This document shows positions 26,315-35,549 of a DNA stretch of 63,984 nt, piece by piece. This DNA is from Aurantimonas sp. 22II-16-19i. GTDB lineage: Bacteria; Pseudomonadota; Alphaproteobacteria; Rhizobiales; Rhizobiaceae. The stretch's first letter is position 1. Each line of letters begins with the position of its first letter. The DNA is taken from positions 1 to 63,984 of the forward strand of contig NZ_AQQS01000033.1 of the NCBI RefSeq assembly GCF_002088275.1, written 5' to 3'. Under the pieces are notes generated by a model that worked only from the letters and a program-made list of their open reading frames with translations, searched no databases and was not told the DNA's origin. A program made the position numbers and the translations under genes.

Positions 26315-27067
26315 ATGACGGTTCCCTGTCTGCCCACCGACATCGCGTCGAGCACGATGCCCTCGCCGGCTCGCCTCGTCATCTTCGATTGCGACGGCGT
26401 GCTGGTCGACAGCGAGCCCCTGACGATGACGGCGCTCGCCGCGCTTCTGCGGGAATCGGGCGTCGACATTTCCTCCCGAAGCCTGCTGGAGCGCTTTCGC
26501 GGTCGCCGGATCGCCGATTGCCTTTCGGAACTGGCAGAGCAGCACCGCCTTTGCCTGCCGGAGGATTTCGAGCCGAGACTGCGCGAAAGCGCTGCGCGGC
26601 TCTATCGCCAGGAACTTGCAGCCGTTCCCCATGTGCGGGACGTCGTCCAGCATCTCGTCGAGCCTCACTGCGTCGTCACCAGCGCGCCACGGGCGAAGGT
26701 CGCGCTGATGCTCGCCATCACCGGGCTTTCGCAGGCCTTCGGCCGGAACATCTTCTCGGCTTACGGTTACGGAATCTGGAAACCGGATCCAGGCCTGTTC
26801 CTGGCCGCAGCGGAGGCGTTCGCGGTCAAGCCCCAACATTGCCTCGTGATCGAGGACAGCGACGTCGGCGTCGCCGCGGCAACGGCCGCAGGCATGGCCG
26901 TTCTCCGGTTCGACCCGTCGGCCGATCGAACGCGAGCACCCGCCACACCGAGGGTCGGCGCCGTCATCATCCTTCCCGACATGCGCGAACTTCCCGACCG
27001 CCTGTCGCGCTGGCGGCGCCACCTCAACGCCGATGCGCCCGGCCGTATCGACCCCGCCCTGGTTTGA
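26315..27067 (+). CDS. HAD-superfamily phosphatase or phosphoglucomutase-like
   Basis: The roughly 250-residue protein is a subfamily-I HAD enzyme: motif I FDCDGVLVDSEP, motif II VVTSAPRAK, motif III Lys in WKPDPGLF, motif IV VIEDSDVGVAAA. It resembles beta-phosphoglucomutase and sugar-phosphate phosphatases of the GPP type. It should hydrolyse or transfer a phosphate on a small sugar-type substrate. The start is uncertain: ATG 26306, TTG 26309, ATG 26315 and ATG 26357 are in frame, and GGAGG ends at 26304. It is the first gene of a same-strand run, 14 bp before a transaldolase gene. Confidence 0.82.
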   Translation: MTVPCLPTDIASSTMPSPARLVIFDCDGVLVDSEPLTMTALAALLRESGVDISSRSLLERFRGRRIADCLSELAEQHRLCLPEDFEPRLRESAARLYRQELAAVPHVRDVVQHLVEPHCVVTSAPRAKVALMLAITGLSQAFGRNIFSAYGYGIWKPDPGLFLAAAEAFAVKPQHCLVIEDSDVGVAAATAAGMAVLRFDPSADRTRAPATPRVGAVIILPDMRELPDRLSRWRRHLNADAPGRIDPALV

Positions 27068-27081
27068 AAGGAGCGACCAGC

Positions 27082-28356
27082 ATGTCCATCGCCATCACTG
27101 CATCTCCGTTCGAACGGCTTCAGGCTGCCTGCCCTGACGCCGAGATATGGTGGGATGCCCCGCCGCAGATCTTCGACGCCGTGGCCCGGGAGATCCTAGC
27201 CAAGGCGCCCGATTCCGGAAGCCGCATGCGCTGGCAGAAGCAGCTCGAGCGCCTCTTCGATCCCGCCAATCCCGAAAGCAGCCTGGTTCGGGGCGTCACG
27301 ACCAATCCGTCGATCATCTCCGAATGGATCCGTACCAATCCCGGCTTCTGGCGCGGGATCATTCAGCAGACCCACGCCGGCCAGATCCTGCCGAGCGTCG
27401 AGACCACGACCCAGCTCGTCTATCAGAAGGCGATCGCCATGGTGGCGGAAACCATGATGCCCCTTTGGCAGGCCAGCGCCGGCCGTCATGGTTGGGTCTC
27501 GGGGCAAACCGATCCGCGATTGATGTTCGACGTCCCGGCCATGGAGAACCAGGCCCGGCGCATTGCCGAACTCGGTCCCAACGTCATGCTGAAGATCCCC
27601 GGCACCCGCGAGGGTTACGAGGTCATCAAGCGCCTGACGGCCGAAGGCATTTCGACCAATTCGACCCTGTCCTTCACCGTCCCGCAGTTCGTGGCATGCA
27701 TGGACGCCGTCGAGGAAGGGCTCGCCCTTGCCCATATGCGCGGGGTCGATCTCACCCGGTGGCGCAGCGTCATCACCCATATGATCGGCCGCTTCGGCGC
27801 AATGAACGACCTGCACGAGGAGGCCGCCGATCGCGGCATCGTCCTCAGCCAGGGGGACATCCGCTTCGCCGAAGTCGAGATCGCGAAGAAGGCCTGCCGG
27901 CTTCTTCGCGAGCGCCGCCATCCCTCCAAGATGCTCCTGTCTTCGCTGCTCTGTGACACCGCGGCGACGGAATCGGACGTCGCCTCCGAGGCGTCGTCGA
28001 TGTCGGTGCATCTGGAACACACCGCAGGCGCGCCGATCGCCTACACCTGCAAGCCGAGCTTCGTGAGCGACGTGATCCGGCGGCAGCAGGAGTTCCCCCG
28101 CCTCGATCCGGGCGCCTGGCAGCGCTCCATCCCCGCGGCCGCCGCCGAAAGGCTCTCCCACCTGCCGACCTTCCGCCATGCCCTGAGCGAGAAGGGCATC
28201 GCGCCCGAACGCTTCTCCTCCACGGGCGCCTTTCTCGGCACCTTCAAGGAGGTCAACGACAACATCCGCAAGCTGATCCGGTTCGTCGAACTGCAGCTCG
28301 AGGCGCGAGACGTGCCGGCACGCCTCCCCGAAACCTCCATCGAGAAGGTCGCCTGA
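27082..28356 (+). CDS. Transaldolase-family protein, extended form
   Basis: The 424-residue protein belongs to the transaldolase/fructose-6-phosphate aldolase fold. It has GVTTNPSI (71-78) as in the FSA/TalC branch, the Schiff-base lysine Lys171 in VMLKIPGT, and STNSTLSF and HMIGRFG further on. It is longer than TalB (about 317) or TalC (about 220), with extra N-terminal and C-terminal segments. Members transfer a dihydroxyacetone unit or cleave ketoses. AAAGGAG precedes the ATG by 8 nt. Its neighbours (HAD phosphatase, SDR, methyltransferase) suggest that it builds or breaks a sugar-derived skeleton rather than serving the pentose phosphate pathway. Substrate unknown. Confidence 0.85.
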   Translation: MSIAITASPFERLQAACPDAEIWWDAPPQIFDAVAREILAKAPDSGSRMRWQKQLERLFDPANPESSLVRGVTTNPSIISEWIRTNPGFWRGIIQQTHAGQILPSVETTTQLVYQKAIAMVAETMMPLWQASAGRHGWVSGQTDPRLMFDVPAMENQARRIAELGPNVMLKIPGTREGYEVIKRLTAEGISTNSTLSFTVPQFVACMDAVEEGLALAHMRGVDLTRWRSVITHMIGRFGAMNDLHEEAADRGIVLSQGDIRFAEVEIAKKACRLLRERRHPSKMLLSSLLCDTAATESDVASEASSMSVHLEHTAGAPIAYTCKPSFVSDVIRRQQEFPRLDPGAWQRSIPAAAAERLSHLPTFRHALSEKGIAPERFSSTGAFLGTFKEVNDNIRKLIRFVELQLEARDVPARLPETSIEKVA

Positions 28357-28357
28357 C

Positions 28358-29128
28358 ATGTCGAACCGCATCGAGACACCGACGCCCGGCAAGGTCATCG
28401 CCCTTTGGACGCATCCACGCGCCATGTCCACGGCACTGGAGCGTTACTTCATCGAACGCGCGGACTTTCAGGTTTTCCACGAGGCGTTCTCCTACGTCTA
28501 CATGCAACGCGGAGCCTTGCCCCACGCCCGCCTCGAGTCCGGACATCCGCGCGACTATCGCGGCGTTCGCGAACTGATCGAGAACGCCCGCCGATCCGGA
28601 TCGGTCTTTCACAAGGACATGTGCTACCACGTGCCGGGCGACCTGCTCGAAGATGCCGCCTTCCTGCGCGATCGCGTGCATGTCTTTCTGGTGAGGAACC
28701 CCGAGGACGCGATCCTCTCGCTCGCGACCGTTCATCCTCATGTCGGGTTCGACACGCTCGGCTATGCCGAGATGCCTCTTCTCTACAGCCGCGTGCGCGA
28801 GGCTTGTGACCGCGCGCCGTTCGTCATCGACGCCGCCGACCTCACCGAAAACCCCGAGGCCACGATCCGGGCCCTCTGCGGCTACGCAGAGATCGATTTC
28901 GACCCTGCGGCCCTGTCCTGGCAACCGGGGATGCGAAGTGAATGGCAGAGCTGGGAAGCCTGGCACACGGCGGTTGCCGAGACTGAGGCGATCGGGCGCC
29001 CGGCACGCAACTACTCCGTCTCCTACGACACCCACCCCCATCTCCTGCGCATGCGCGGCTATTGCGAGCCGTTCTACCGCTTCATGGCGAAACAGCGGTT
29101 CACCGCCGAACAGGGGATGGGACAATGA
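28358..29128 (+). CDS. Sulfotransferase-like protein
   Basis: The 256-residue protein opens with a P-loop-type segment, LWTHPRAMSTALERYF, which matches the 5'-phosphosulfate-binding loop of PAPS-dependent sulfotransferases. It contains the later HVFLVRNPEDAILS segment, which corresponds to the 3'-phosphate-binding region. Relatives are common in proteobacteria, often with unclear substrates and sometimes named branched-chain aminotransferase-like. It could sulfate a hydroxyl on the pathway product. It begins 1 bp after the transaldolase stop and overlaps the next gene by 4 bases (ATGA), so translation is coupled. Confidence 0.78.
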   Translation: MSNRIETPTPGKVIALWTHPRAMSTALERYFIERADFQVFHEAFSYVYMQRGALPHARLESGHPRDYRGVRELIENARRSGSVFHKDMCYHVPGDLLEDAAFLRDRVHVFLVRNPEDAILSLATVHPHVGFDTLGYAEMPLLYSRVREACDRAPFVIDAADLTENPEATIRALCGYAEIDFDPAALSWQPGMRSEWQSWEAWHTAVAETEAIGRPARNYSVSYDTHPHLLRMRGYCEPFYRFMAKQRFTAEQGMGQ

Positions 29129-29856
29129 CCATTCGCAGCGTTTTCATTACCGGGATCGCCAGCGGCGTCGGCGCCAAGATCGCGGCACGCGGTCTCGCAG
29201 CGGGCATGAACGTCTATGGCTGCGACATCGACGCAGAGGCGGTCGAGACCGTCTCGCTCCGTCACGAAGGCCAATCCCTCACGGTCTTTCGGTGCGATAT
29301 TGCCGACACGCCATCGCTGTTCGCCTGCTTCGACGAGGCTTTATCGCTGTCCGGCGGAATCGACGCGCTCGTCAACAACGCCGGGCTCTATCTCGGCCAG
29401 CCCATCGCCGCCTATGACGACGCGACGATCGAGCGGGTGATCGCCGTGAACCTGACGGCGCCGATGAAACTCTCCCGCCGCTTCGCCGAAGCCAAGCAGA
29501 GAGCCGGCGGAGCGGGCGCCATCGTCAACATTGCCTCGGTTGCCGGCGAGGTCGGCAGTTCCGACGCAGTCTACGGCTCGGTGAAGGCCGCCGTGATCGG
29601 TCTGACCAAGTCGAACGCCATGAACTTCGCCCCGGCGATCCGCGTCAATGCCGTCTCGCCGGGCCTGATCGTCGATACCGCAATCGCCCGGGCGATCCCG
29701 GACTACCGTTACGCCGAATACAAGCGCCAGGAGATGCTGGACGGCGATCTGACGACCGACAGCGTCGCCGATGTCGTGGCCTTTCTCCTCTCGCCCGCAA
29801 GCCGGTCGATGACCGGCGCGATCCTGCGCTCCGACAATGGGTGTTATCCGCGATGA
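29125..29856 (+). CDS. Short-chain dehydrogenase/reductase
   Basis: The 243-residue protein is a classical SDR. It has the cofactor loop TGIASGVG, Asp in CDIDAEA (suggesting NAD preference), NNAGLY, catalytic Ser in VNIASVAGEVG and Tyr-x3-Lys in AVYGSVKAA, and the C-terminal SMTGAILRSDNGCYPR. It should oxidise or reduce an alcohol/ketone on the pathway intermediate. It overlaps its upstream neighbour by ATGA and its downstream neighbour by 4 bases. Confidence 0.88.
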   Translation: MTIRSVFITGIASGVGAKIAARGLAAGMNVYGCDIDAEAVETVSLRHEGQSLTVFRCDIADTPSLFACFDEALSLSGGIDALVNNAGLYLGQPIAAYDDATIERVIAVNLTAPMKLSRRFAEAKQRAGGAGAIVNIASVAGEVGSSDAVYGSVKAAVIGLTKSNAMNFAPAIRVNAVSPGLIVDTAIARAIPDYRYAEYKRQEMLDGDLTTDSVADVVAFLLSPASRSMTGAILRSDNGCYPR

Positions 29857-31067
29857 CCAAGCAAACGACAGCACAGACACGCTATGGCGGTGCCCTCGGC
29901 GCCCCCCGCCCTGCGTCCGAGGCACCGAAGATCATGCTCGTGGGTGTCGGCGATCTGACGACCCATGTCGTCAATCAACTTCTGGCCGGACCGATGACCA
30001 GCCGCCTGGTACTGGCCGGGCGCGATCCGGGCGCCCTGCTGCGCCAGGCCAATCTCGCCCGCTTCACCGCAGCCAATCTCGGCGCCCTTTCGACGATCGA
30101 CGTCGAGCGCGTGGATCTGACCGAGATCGACCGTACGGCCGAGACGCTCGAACGGGTCAGGCCCGACATCATCTTCATGGGAGCGTCCCTCCAGTCCTGG
30201 CGGCGGATCACGGAACTTCCGAAGCCGGTCTTCACGGCTCTCGACGAGGCGCAGTTCGGACCCTGGCTGCCGATGCATCTCAGCCTGAACTACGATCTGG
30301 CGCGGGCGGTCAGGGCCTCCGGCATCACGGCGCGGGTCGTGAACGCGGCGTTTCCGGACGCGGTGAACCCGATACTCGCCAAAGCAGGCCTTGCGCCCAT
30401 GGCAGGCATCGGCAACGTCGCCAACATCGTCCCTGCCCTCACCTTCGGCGTCGCCCATCTGACCGGCCGCCCGCCACAGACGGTGCGGATCCGGCTGGTC
30501 GCCCAGCACTATTTCAGCCACCTTGTGCCTCGCACCGGACACCCTGGGAACGGCGCCTATCATCTCGATGTCACCGATCCGCGCGACGACACGCCGATCG
30601 CGGTCGATCATGCCGCCTTGTTCGCGCTTCTCAGCGGACCCCTGAAGCGTCTCGGCGGCGTCGCCGGACAACTGCTGACGGCGGCGTCGGCCAGCCGCGT
30701 CATCGCCGGACTTTGCGAGGCGGAGCCGGTGGCGGCGCATGTTCCCGGGCCGAACGGCCTGCCGGGCGGCTATCCCGCCCTGGTCAGCCGCGCGGGCATC
30801 CGCCTCGACCTGCCCGCAGGGCTCTCAGAACAGGACGCGATCGCCATCAACGAACGCTGCCAGGCCGCCGACGGCATCGAGCGCATCGACGCGGATGGCA
30901 CGGCCTGGTTCACCGAGCGGGAAATGGCTGTGATGCGCCGCATGCTGGGATACGAACTGCGCTCGATGGCCCTGGCCGACTGCGCCGATCAAGCCCGTGA
31001 ACTTGCCGCCGCCTACGCCGCCTTCAAGGCCGAGCTGTTCAGCTCGAAGCTGGAGGAAGCCGCATGA
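29853..31067 (+). CDS. NAD(P)-binding Rossmann-fold dehydrogenase-like protein
   Basis: The 404-residue protein begins, after a short leader, with a Rossmann strand-loop-helix (KIMLVGVGDLTTHVV) and LVLAGRD at the end of the second strand. The rest is not clearly one family. It is loosely reminiscent of saccharopine- or malate/lactate-dehydrogenase-type folds (PDIIFMGASLQSW, then GNVANIVPAL). Catalytic residues cannot be assigned by eye. Start overlap with the SDR gene (ATGA) and end overlap with the methyltransferase show it is part of the same operon. Function unknown, probably redox chemistry on the pathway substrate. Confidence 0.65.
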   Translation: MTKQTTAQTRYGGALGAPRPASEAPKIMLVGVGDLTTHVVNQLLAGPMTSRLVLAGRDPGALLRQANLARFTAANLGALSTIDVERVDLTEIDRTAETLERVRPDIIFMGASLQSWRRITELPKPVFTALDEAQFGPWLPMHLSLNYDLARAVRASGITARVVNAAFPDAVNPILAKAGLAPMAGIGNVANIVPALTFGVAHLTGRPPQTVRIRLVAQHYFSHLVPRTGHPGNGAYHLDVTDPRDDTPIAVDHAALFALLSGPLKRLGGVAGQLLTAASASRVIAGLCEAEPVAAHVPGPNGLPGGYPALVSRAGIRLDLPAGLSEQDAIAINERCQAADGIERIDADGTAWFTEREMAVMRRMLGYELRSMALADCADQARELAAAYAAFKAELFSSKLEEAA

Positions 31068-31840
31068 GCGCTATCGACGCAACCTGTCCGCCGTCCGAGA
31101 CGACTGTTCCGGGGGTCGAACGGCAATATGGCAAGAGCTTCGTGGAGCGTTGGGACGAACTGATCGACTGGCGGGTGCGCAGCCATGGCGAAGGCTCCTT
31201 CTTTCGTGATCGCCTGGCCGAGACGGGGGCCCGGCGTGTGCTCGACACGGCGACCGGCACCGGGTTCCATGCGATCAACTTCGCGCGGGCTGGCTACGAT
31301 GTCACCGCCACCGACCTCGTTCCTGCGATGGTGGCAAAAGCGCGCGAGAATGCAGCCAGGCATGGTGTCGTCATCGCGGCGTTCGCCTGCGACTGGCGAG
31401 ATCTCGCCGAACGCCTTGATCCGCCGTTCGATGCCCTCGTGTGCCTCGGCTCGTCGTTTCCGCATCTCCTTCAAGAAGCAGAGCGGGCCCGGGCCCTCGA
31501 GACGTTTCGCTCGCTGCTGCGTCCCGGAGGCCTCTTGATCCTCGATCACCGGAACTTCGACGCCATCCGGGCCGGACACTACGCCAACACCGCGCGCCTC
31601 TATTACGGCGGAGGCGGAGTGTCGGTGTCTGCCGCCATCGAGGCAGGCCTTTGCACCTTCACCTACGACTTTCACGATGGTGCCCGCTTCCAGCTTCGCG
31701 TCGCCGACATCCCGACCGAAGCAATGCGCCGGGAAATCGCCGCCGCCGGCTTTGGCCCGATCGAGACCTATGGCGATTTCAGAACCGTTTTCGACCCGAT
31801 GGACGTCGGGTTTCTCATCCATGTCGCGCGAGCTCAGTGA
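31064..31840 (+). CDS. Glycine/sarcosine-type N-methyltransferase-like protein
   Basis: The 258-residue class I SAM-dependent methyltransferase closely follows the glycine/sarcosine N-methyltransferase pattern. It has RQYGKSFVERWDELIDW, motif I VLDTATGTGFHAINFA, ALVCLGSSFPHLLQ, and GGLLILDHRNFDAI followed by YANTARLYY. GNMT/GSMT enzymes methylate amino groups of glycine, sarcosine or dimethylglycine. In this operon a small amino-acid-like substrate is a reasonable guess, but true betaine synthesis is not implied by the neighbours. It overlaps the preceding gene by 4 bases. Confidence 0.82.
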   Translation: MSAIDATCPPSETTVPGVERQYGKSFVERWDELIDWRVRSHGEGSFFRDRLAETGARRVLDTATGTGFHAINFARAGYDVTATDLVPAMVAKARENAARHGVVIAAFACDWRDLAERLDPPFDALVCLGSSFPHLLQEAERARALETFRSLLRPGGLLILDHRNFDAIRAGHYANTARLYYGGGGVSVSAAIEAGLCTFTYDFHDGARFQLRVADIPTEAMRREIAAAGFGPIETYGDFRTVFDPMDVGFLIHVARAQ

Positions 31841-31850
31841 GGAGCCCATC

Positions 31851-33098
31851 ATGACCGATCTGACGTTACCGGGACCGCCCCGCACGGCCCGCCTGATCCC
31901 CATCGTCGTGACCTTGTGCCTGACGTCCTTCGTGGCCGCGACCTACGGTTTCGGCATGTATCTGTTTGCCGCGCTCTTGCCGGACATCCGCCAGACGCTC
32001 GGTTTCGACTACGGCGTGGCCGGCATCATCACTGGCAGCGCCCAGGCGGGCTTCATGCTGTTCGCGCTTCTCGGCGCATTTCTCGCCCATCGCATCGGCG
32101 GCGCCGCCGTGGCGCTTCTGTCCGCCGCATTGTGCGCTGCCTGTCTCTTGGCCGTCCCCGTCTTTGCCAATGTGGTGATCGTCGCCGCGCTTCTGACGGT
32201 TCTCGGGGGCACTGCGGCCTCGGCCTACGTGCCGATCGTCGAGCTGGTGGCGCAAAGCGTGCCCTACAGCCACCGCGGCAAGGCGCTGGGGCTGATCTCC
32301 AGCGGCACCAGCTACGGTGTCTTCATCAACGGCCTTCTGGTTCCCGTTTTCCTGTCGACCGGTAACTGGCAGGGGGTCTACGTCACCGTGGGCCTGATCA
32401 CCTGCGGTTTCGTCGCGATCGCGCTCGTGGCCTTCCAACGCGCCGGTCTCCTCGCCGCGAAGACACCGGCAGTCGAACCGAGCCAGGGACCGAAGGAGAG
32501 CCAAGGCTTCCTGAAGAGCTTCGCCTCGGCCGAACCATGGGTCCTGATGATCTGGGCGATCACCTTCCTCAATGGCTTCACCACACTTCCCTTCCAGAGT
32601 TTCCTCAGCCCGTATCTGCGCGACGAATTGGGAATCGGCGTGGAACTCAGCAGTCAGGTCTGGACCCTGATCGGCTTCATCGGGATGTTTTCGGGTTTCT
32701 TCCTGGGAGCGCTCGCCGACAGGATCGGGATCCGGTGGACCCTGGCCATGACCTACGCGTTGGTGATTCTGGCGTGCGGGCTGTTGCTGCTGGTGCCCAG
32801 CCAATGGACCATCCTGACCGCCGGGGTCGCCTTCGCGCTCGCCTTCTATCCGATCTTCGGCCTCGTTCCAGGCTATATCGCCAAGACGCCGAGCCGGCTC
32901 TCGGGAACCCAGATCTTCTCCGTGGCCAATGTCACGCTCGGAATCGGCGGGATACTCGGCAATCTTGCGGGCGGCACGAGCCAGACCATCACGCAGACCT
33001 TCGTGCCGGTCTATGTCGCGATCGCCGCGATGTCCCTGATCTCGATCGTCCTGGCGATCGGCCTTCCCCAGGAGCGCGAAGAGGTCCGGGCGGCGTGA
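31851..33098 (+). CDS. Major facilitator superfamily transporter
   Basis: The 415-residue protein has 12 predicted helices in two halves. The inter-domain MFS-type motif appears as GALADRIGIRW between helices 8 and 9, and a related loop is AFLAHRIGGAAV between 2 and 3. A short hydrophilic loop (VEPSQGPKESQG) separates the halves. It ends the coupled operon and could export the product or import a precursor. A GGAG site 8 nt before the ATG supports the start. A strong hairpin follows the stop codon. Confidence 0.87.
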   Translation: MTDLTLPGPPRTARLIPIVVTLCLTSFVAATYGFGMYLFAALLPDIRQTLGFDYGVAGIITGSAQAGFMLFALLGAFLAHRIGGAAVALLSAALCAACLLAVPVFANVVIVAALLTVLGGTAASAYVPIVELVAQSVPYSHRGKALGLISSGTSYGVFINGLLVPVFLSTGNWQGVYVTVGLITCGFVAIALVAFQRAGLLAAKTPAVEPSQGPKESQGFLKSFASAEPWVLMIWAITFLNGFTTLPFQSFLSPYLRDELGIGVELSSQVWTLIGFIGMFSGFFLGALADRIGIRWTLAMTYALVILACGLLLLVPSQWTILTAGVAFALAFYPIFGLVPGYIAKTPSRLSGTQIFSVANVTLGIGGILGNLAGGTSQTITQTFVPVYVAIAAMSLISIVLAIGLPQEREEVRAA

Positions 33099-33106
33099 AC
33101 CGAAAG

Positions 33107-33132
33107 GCGGCTTCGCACGCCGGCGAAGCCGC
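33107..33132 (+). terminator. Strong hairpin after the MFS gene
   Basis: A perfect 10-bp stem (GCGGCTTCGC with GCGAAGCCGC, 6-nt loop) starts 8 nt after the stop codon. There is no T-run, so it may stabilise the message end or act as a weak terminator. Confidence 0.5.
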
Positions 33133-33335
33133 ATCGCCATTGCCCGCTTGAAGGTTTGCCATCCGAAACGCCATCGCAGAACCCGTCGGCCAAGCCACGC
33201 AATCCATCGTTCACGATCGGACGAGACAATTGCGGGCGGGAATGCGGTTCCCATTCCGACGGGATGGTGCTAGTGATCTGCAACCTTCAGTTACACCCTG
33301 AAGGATCCAGTCACCAGGATCGGCGAGCTTGGGCG

Positions 33336-34289
33336 ATGCGGCTGCCTCCCATGAACGCGCTGAAGGCCTTTGAAGCGGTCTCGCGTCGGTTGAGTATCAC
33401 CAAGGCCTCGCAGGAGCTGAATGTCAGTCCCGGGGCCATAAGCCAGCAGATCAAGCTCCTGGAGGATCACTTTCAGAAGCCGCTCTTCATCCGCGGACCG
33501 CGCGCGCTTTCGCTGACCCCGGAGGGCGCCGAATTCGCGTCGGTGGTGCAAAGCGCGCTGACACGGATCGCCCAGGCGAGCGAAAGCCTCCAGTCGAGCA
33601 AGACCTCCCGCTATCTGACGATCTCGGTGACGCCGTCTTTCGGGGTTCGCTGGCTGATCCCCAAGCTGGGCGACTTTCACGCCCGCTATCCGAAGATATC
33701 CGTCGCCGTCGACGCACAGTCCAGGCTGGTCGATTTCGCGGCCGACCAGATCGATGCCGCGATCCGCTATGGCGGGGGCCAGTATGACGGTCTTCAGGTG
33801 GACGAGCTGCATCAAGCCGAACTCGTCGTCGTCGCCAGTCCCGACTACATCCTTCGCAACGGCCGTTTCTTGGGGCCCGAAAGCCTCGATGATCATCGGC
33901 TGATCCACTACGCGCCCTCCAGCGAACGCCTGAGCCGGCTGCACCCGGGATGGTCGGACGTTCTCCGCATCGAGCAGAGCGCGCTGGAAGGGCGCAGCGT
34001 GTTCTATCCGGAAATGCACATGGTCGTCGCCGCTGCGATTTATGGCCATGGGCTCGCATTGACGGAGCGCATTCTGGTCGAACAGGATCTGGAAACCGGC
34101 GCTCTGGCCCTGGCCAGCGATCTGCGGTTCAAGAGCTGGGGCAACTATTACTTCGTCACGCCGCGACGCGCCTACAAGGAGCGCGAACTTGCGATTTTCA
34201 AGCGATGGCTGCGCCAGACCATGCCGCCCGAAGTCCTGGTGGTCGCCGTCGCACCACGAGAGGCTGTTTCGCCGAATTTGAGCTCCTGA
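33336..34289 (+). CDS. LysR-family regulator, GcvA-like
   Basis: The 317-residue protein has an N-terminal winged helix (MNALKAFEAVSRRLSITKASQELNVSPGAISQQIKLLE) and a LysR substrate-binding domain from about residue 95 (LTISVTPSFGVRWLIPKL; AAIRYGGGQYDG). This subtype (GcvA/AmpR-like) usually responds to small metabolites and controls adjacent genes. It lies between the two halves of the metabolic cluster, on the same strand as all of them, and is the obvious candidate controller. The ATG at 33336 is favoured over the longer open frame because family homology starts there. Confidence 0.9.
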   Translation: MRLPPMNALKAFEAVSRRLSITKASQELNVSPGAISQQIKLLEDHFQKPLFIRGPRALSLTPEGAEFASVVQSALTRIAQASESLQSSKTSRYLTISVTPSFGVRWLIPKLGDFHARYPKISVAVDAQSRLVDFAADQIDAAIRYGGGQYDGLQVDELHQAELVVVASPDYILRNGRFLGPESLDDHRLIHYAPSSERLSRLHPGWSDVLRIEQSALEGRSVFYPEMHMVVAAAIYGHGLALTERILVEQDLETGALALASDLRFKSWGNYYFVTPRRAYKERELAIFKRWLRQTMPPEVLVVAVAPREAVSPNLSS

Positions 34290-34581
34290 GCGCCAGACGC
34301 CGCTGCAGATCCGCTGCGACCGGCCTGGGGCGCGGCATGCTGCCGGCGAGAAGGAGGTCGCCGAGCGGCGCCTTTCGAGCGCCGCCGCGCCAATGCCCCG
34401 GTCGCACTTCGCCGAAGCACGCGCCCGCTTCGCAGGACGATGCAAGCAACGACAGTGCAAGGGAGATGGTTTCGACGCCTCCCGAATTAGAAAAGCTCCA
34501 TGAGGTTTCAGCATTTCGGCATGGGCTCGCTCGCCGCATCGACGTAAGTTCGAGGAACCTTCCCAACCGACCGGAGCGGCC

Positions 34582-35340
34582 ATGCTTGATCACCCTTCCT
34601 CGCCGGTACCGCGCACAGCCGCCATCATGGCGGGAAGCCGAGGAATCGGCGGCGCCATCGCCGAAGCGATTGCCGAAAGCGGCACGATCGTCCACACCTT
34701 CTCGCGCTCCGGCCTGGCTCCGGTCATGCAACCCGGAGCGGTTCATTTCGCCGGCGACCTCTCCTCGGCGGCGGATATCGAGGCCTTTGCCGCGCGGGTC
34801 TCGGCGGTTTCGCCGCAGCTCGACATTCTCGTCAACAATAGCGGGCACGCTCCTTCCGGCGCCTTCGACGAGTTGGACGATGCCGACTGGCAGGCGGGCT
34901 TCGAACTCCTCTTCATGTCGGTCGTGCGTTCCTCGCACTGCTTCCTGCCGATGCTTCGCCGCGGCGCGCCCGGCTCGGTGATCGTCAACGTCTCGACCTT
35001 CGCCGCCTTGCAGCCGGATCTCGACTTTCCCATCTCGTCGGTCCTGCGACTTGCCCTCACCAATTACGCCAAGGCCTTTGCCACGGTGCATGCGGGCGAA
35101 GGCATGCGCATGGTCAACGTTCTCCCCGGTTTCGTCGACAGTTATCCGATGAAGCCAGGGCGCCTGGCACGCATCCCTTCGGGCCGCTACGCGCAGGTGA
35201 AGGAATTCGGCCGAGCGGTCGCAGCGCTCACCATGCCGCAGATGAATTACCTCAACGGCACGGACATCCTGATCGACGGTGGGCTGGTGGCCGCCGGCGG
35301 CCGCCCCCTGGTGCGGGCGTCACTGGCCGCGACGGCCTGA
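34582..35340 (+). CDS. SDR-family protein with altered active site
   Basis: The 252-residue protein has the SDR fold: cofactor loop AGSRGIGGAIA, VNNSGHAPSG and NVLPGFVDSYPM. At the catalytic Tyr-x3-Lys position, however, the sequence reads SSVLR, so Tyr is replaced by Ser152 and Lys by Arg156. This matches a known subgroup of beta-ketoacyl-reductase-like SDRs whose activity is unclear. It could be a binding protein or use other residues. It stands 292 bp after the LysR gene. Confidence 0.82.
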   Translation: MLDHPSSPVPRTAAIMAGSRGIGGAIAEAIAESGTIVHTFSRSGLAPVMQPGAVHFAGDLSSAADIEAFAARVSAVSPQLDILVNNSGHAPSGAFDELDDADWQAGFELLFMSVVRSSHCFLPMLRRGAPGSVIVNVSTFAALQPDLDFPISSVLRLALTNYAKAFATVHAGEGMRMVNVLPGFVDSYPMKPGRLARIPSGRYAQVKEFGRAVAALTMPQMNYLNGTDILIDGGLVAAGGRPLVRASLAATA

Positions 35341-35549
35341 CGAGCATCGAGGCGTTCGCTCCGAGCACGGAACGGCCGCAATCGCCCGCTTCCCCCGGCG
35401 CACATGACGACGCAAGTGCAACGCCTCCAACACACGGACGGCGAGCCGGATCGCCGTGTCCGTCCGCGCCGCAGGAACCGGCAGAGGCATGACGCCGCTG
35501 CCGCCACGCCCCCGGCTCTGCATCGGAAGTCCTTTTTTCAACCTATCGG

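Noticed and set aside
31064-31840. Glycine betaine synthesis operon
   Set aside because: The methyltransferase resembles GSMT, but the usual partner dimethylglycine methyltransferase is absent and the neighbours do not fit betaine synthesis.
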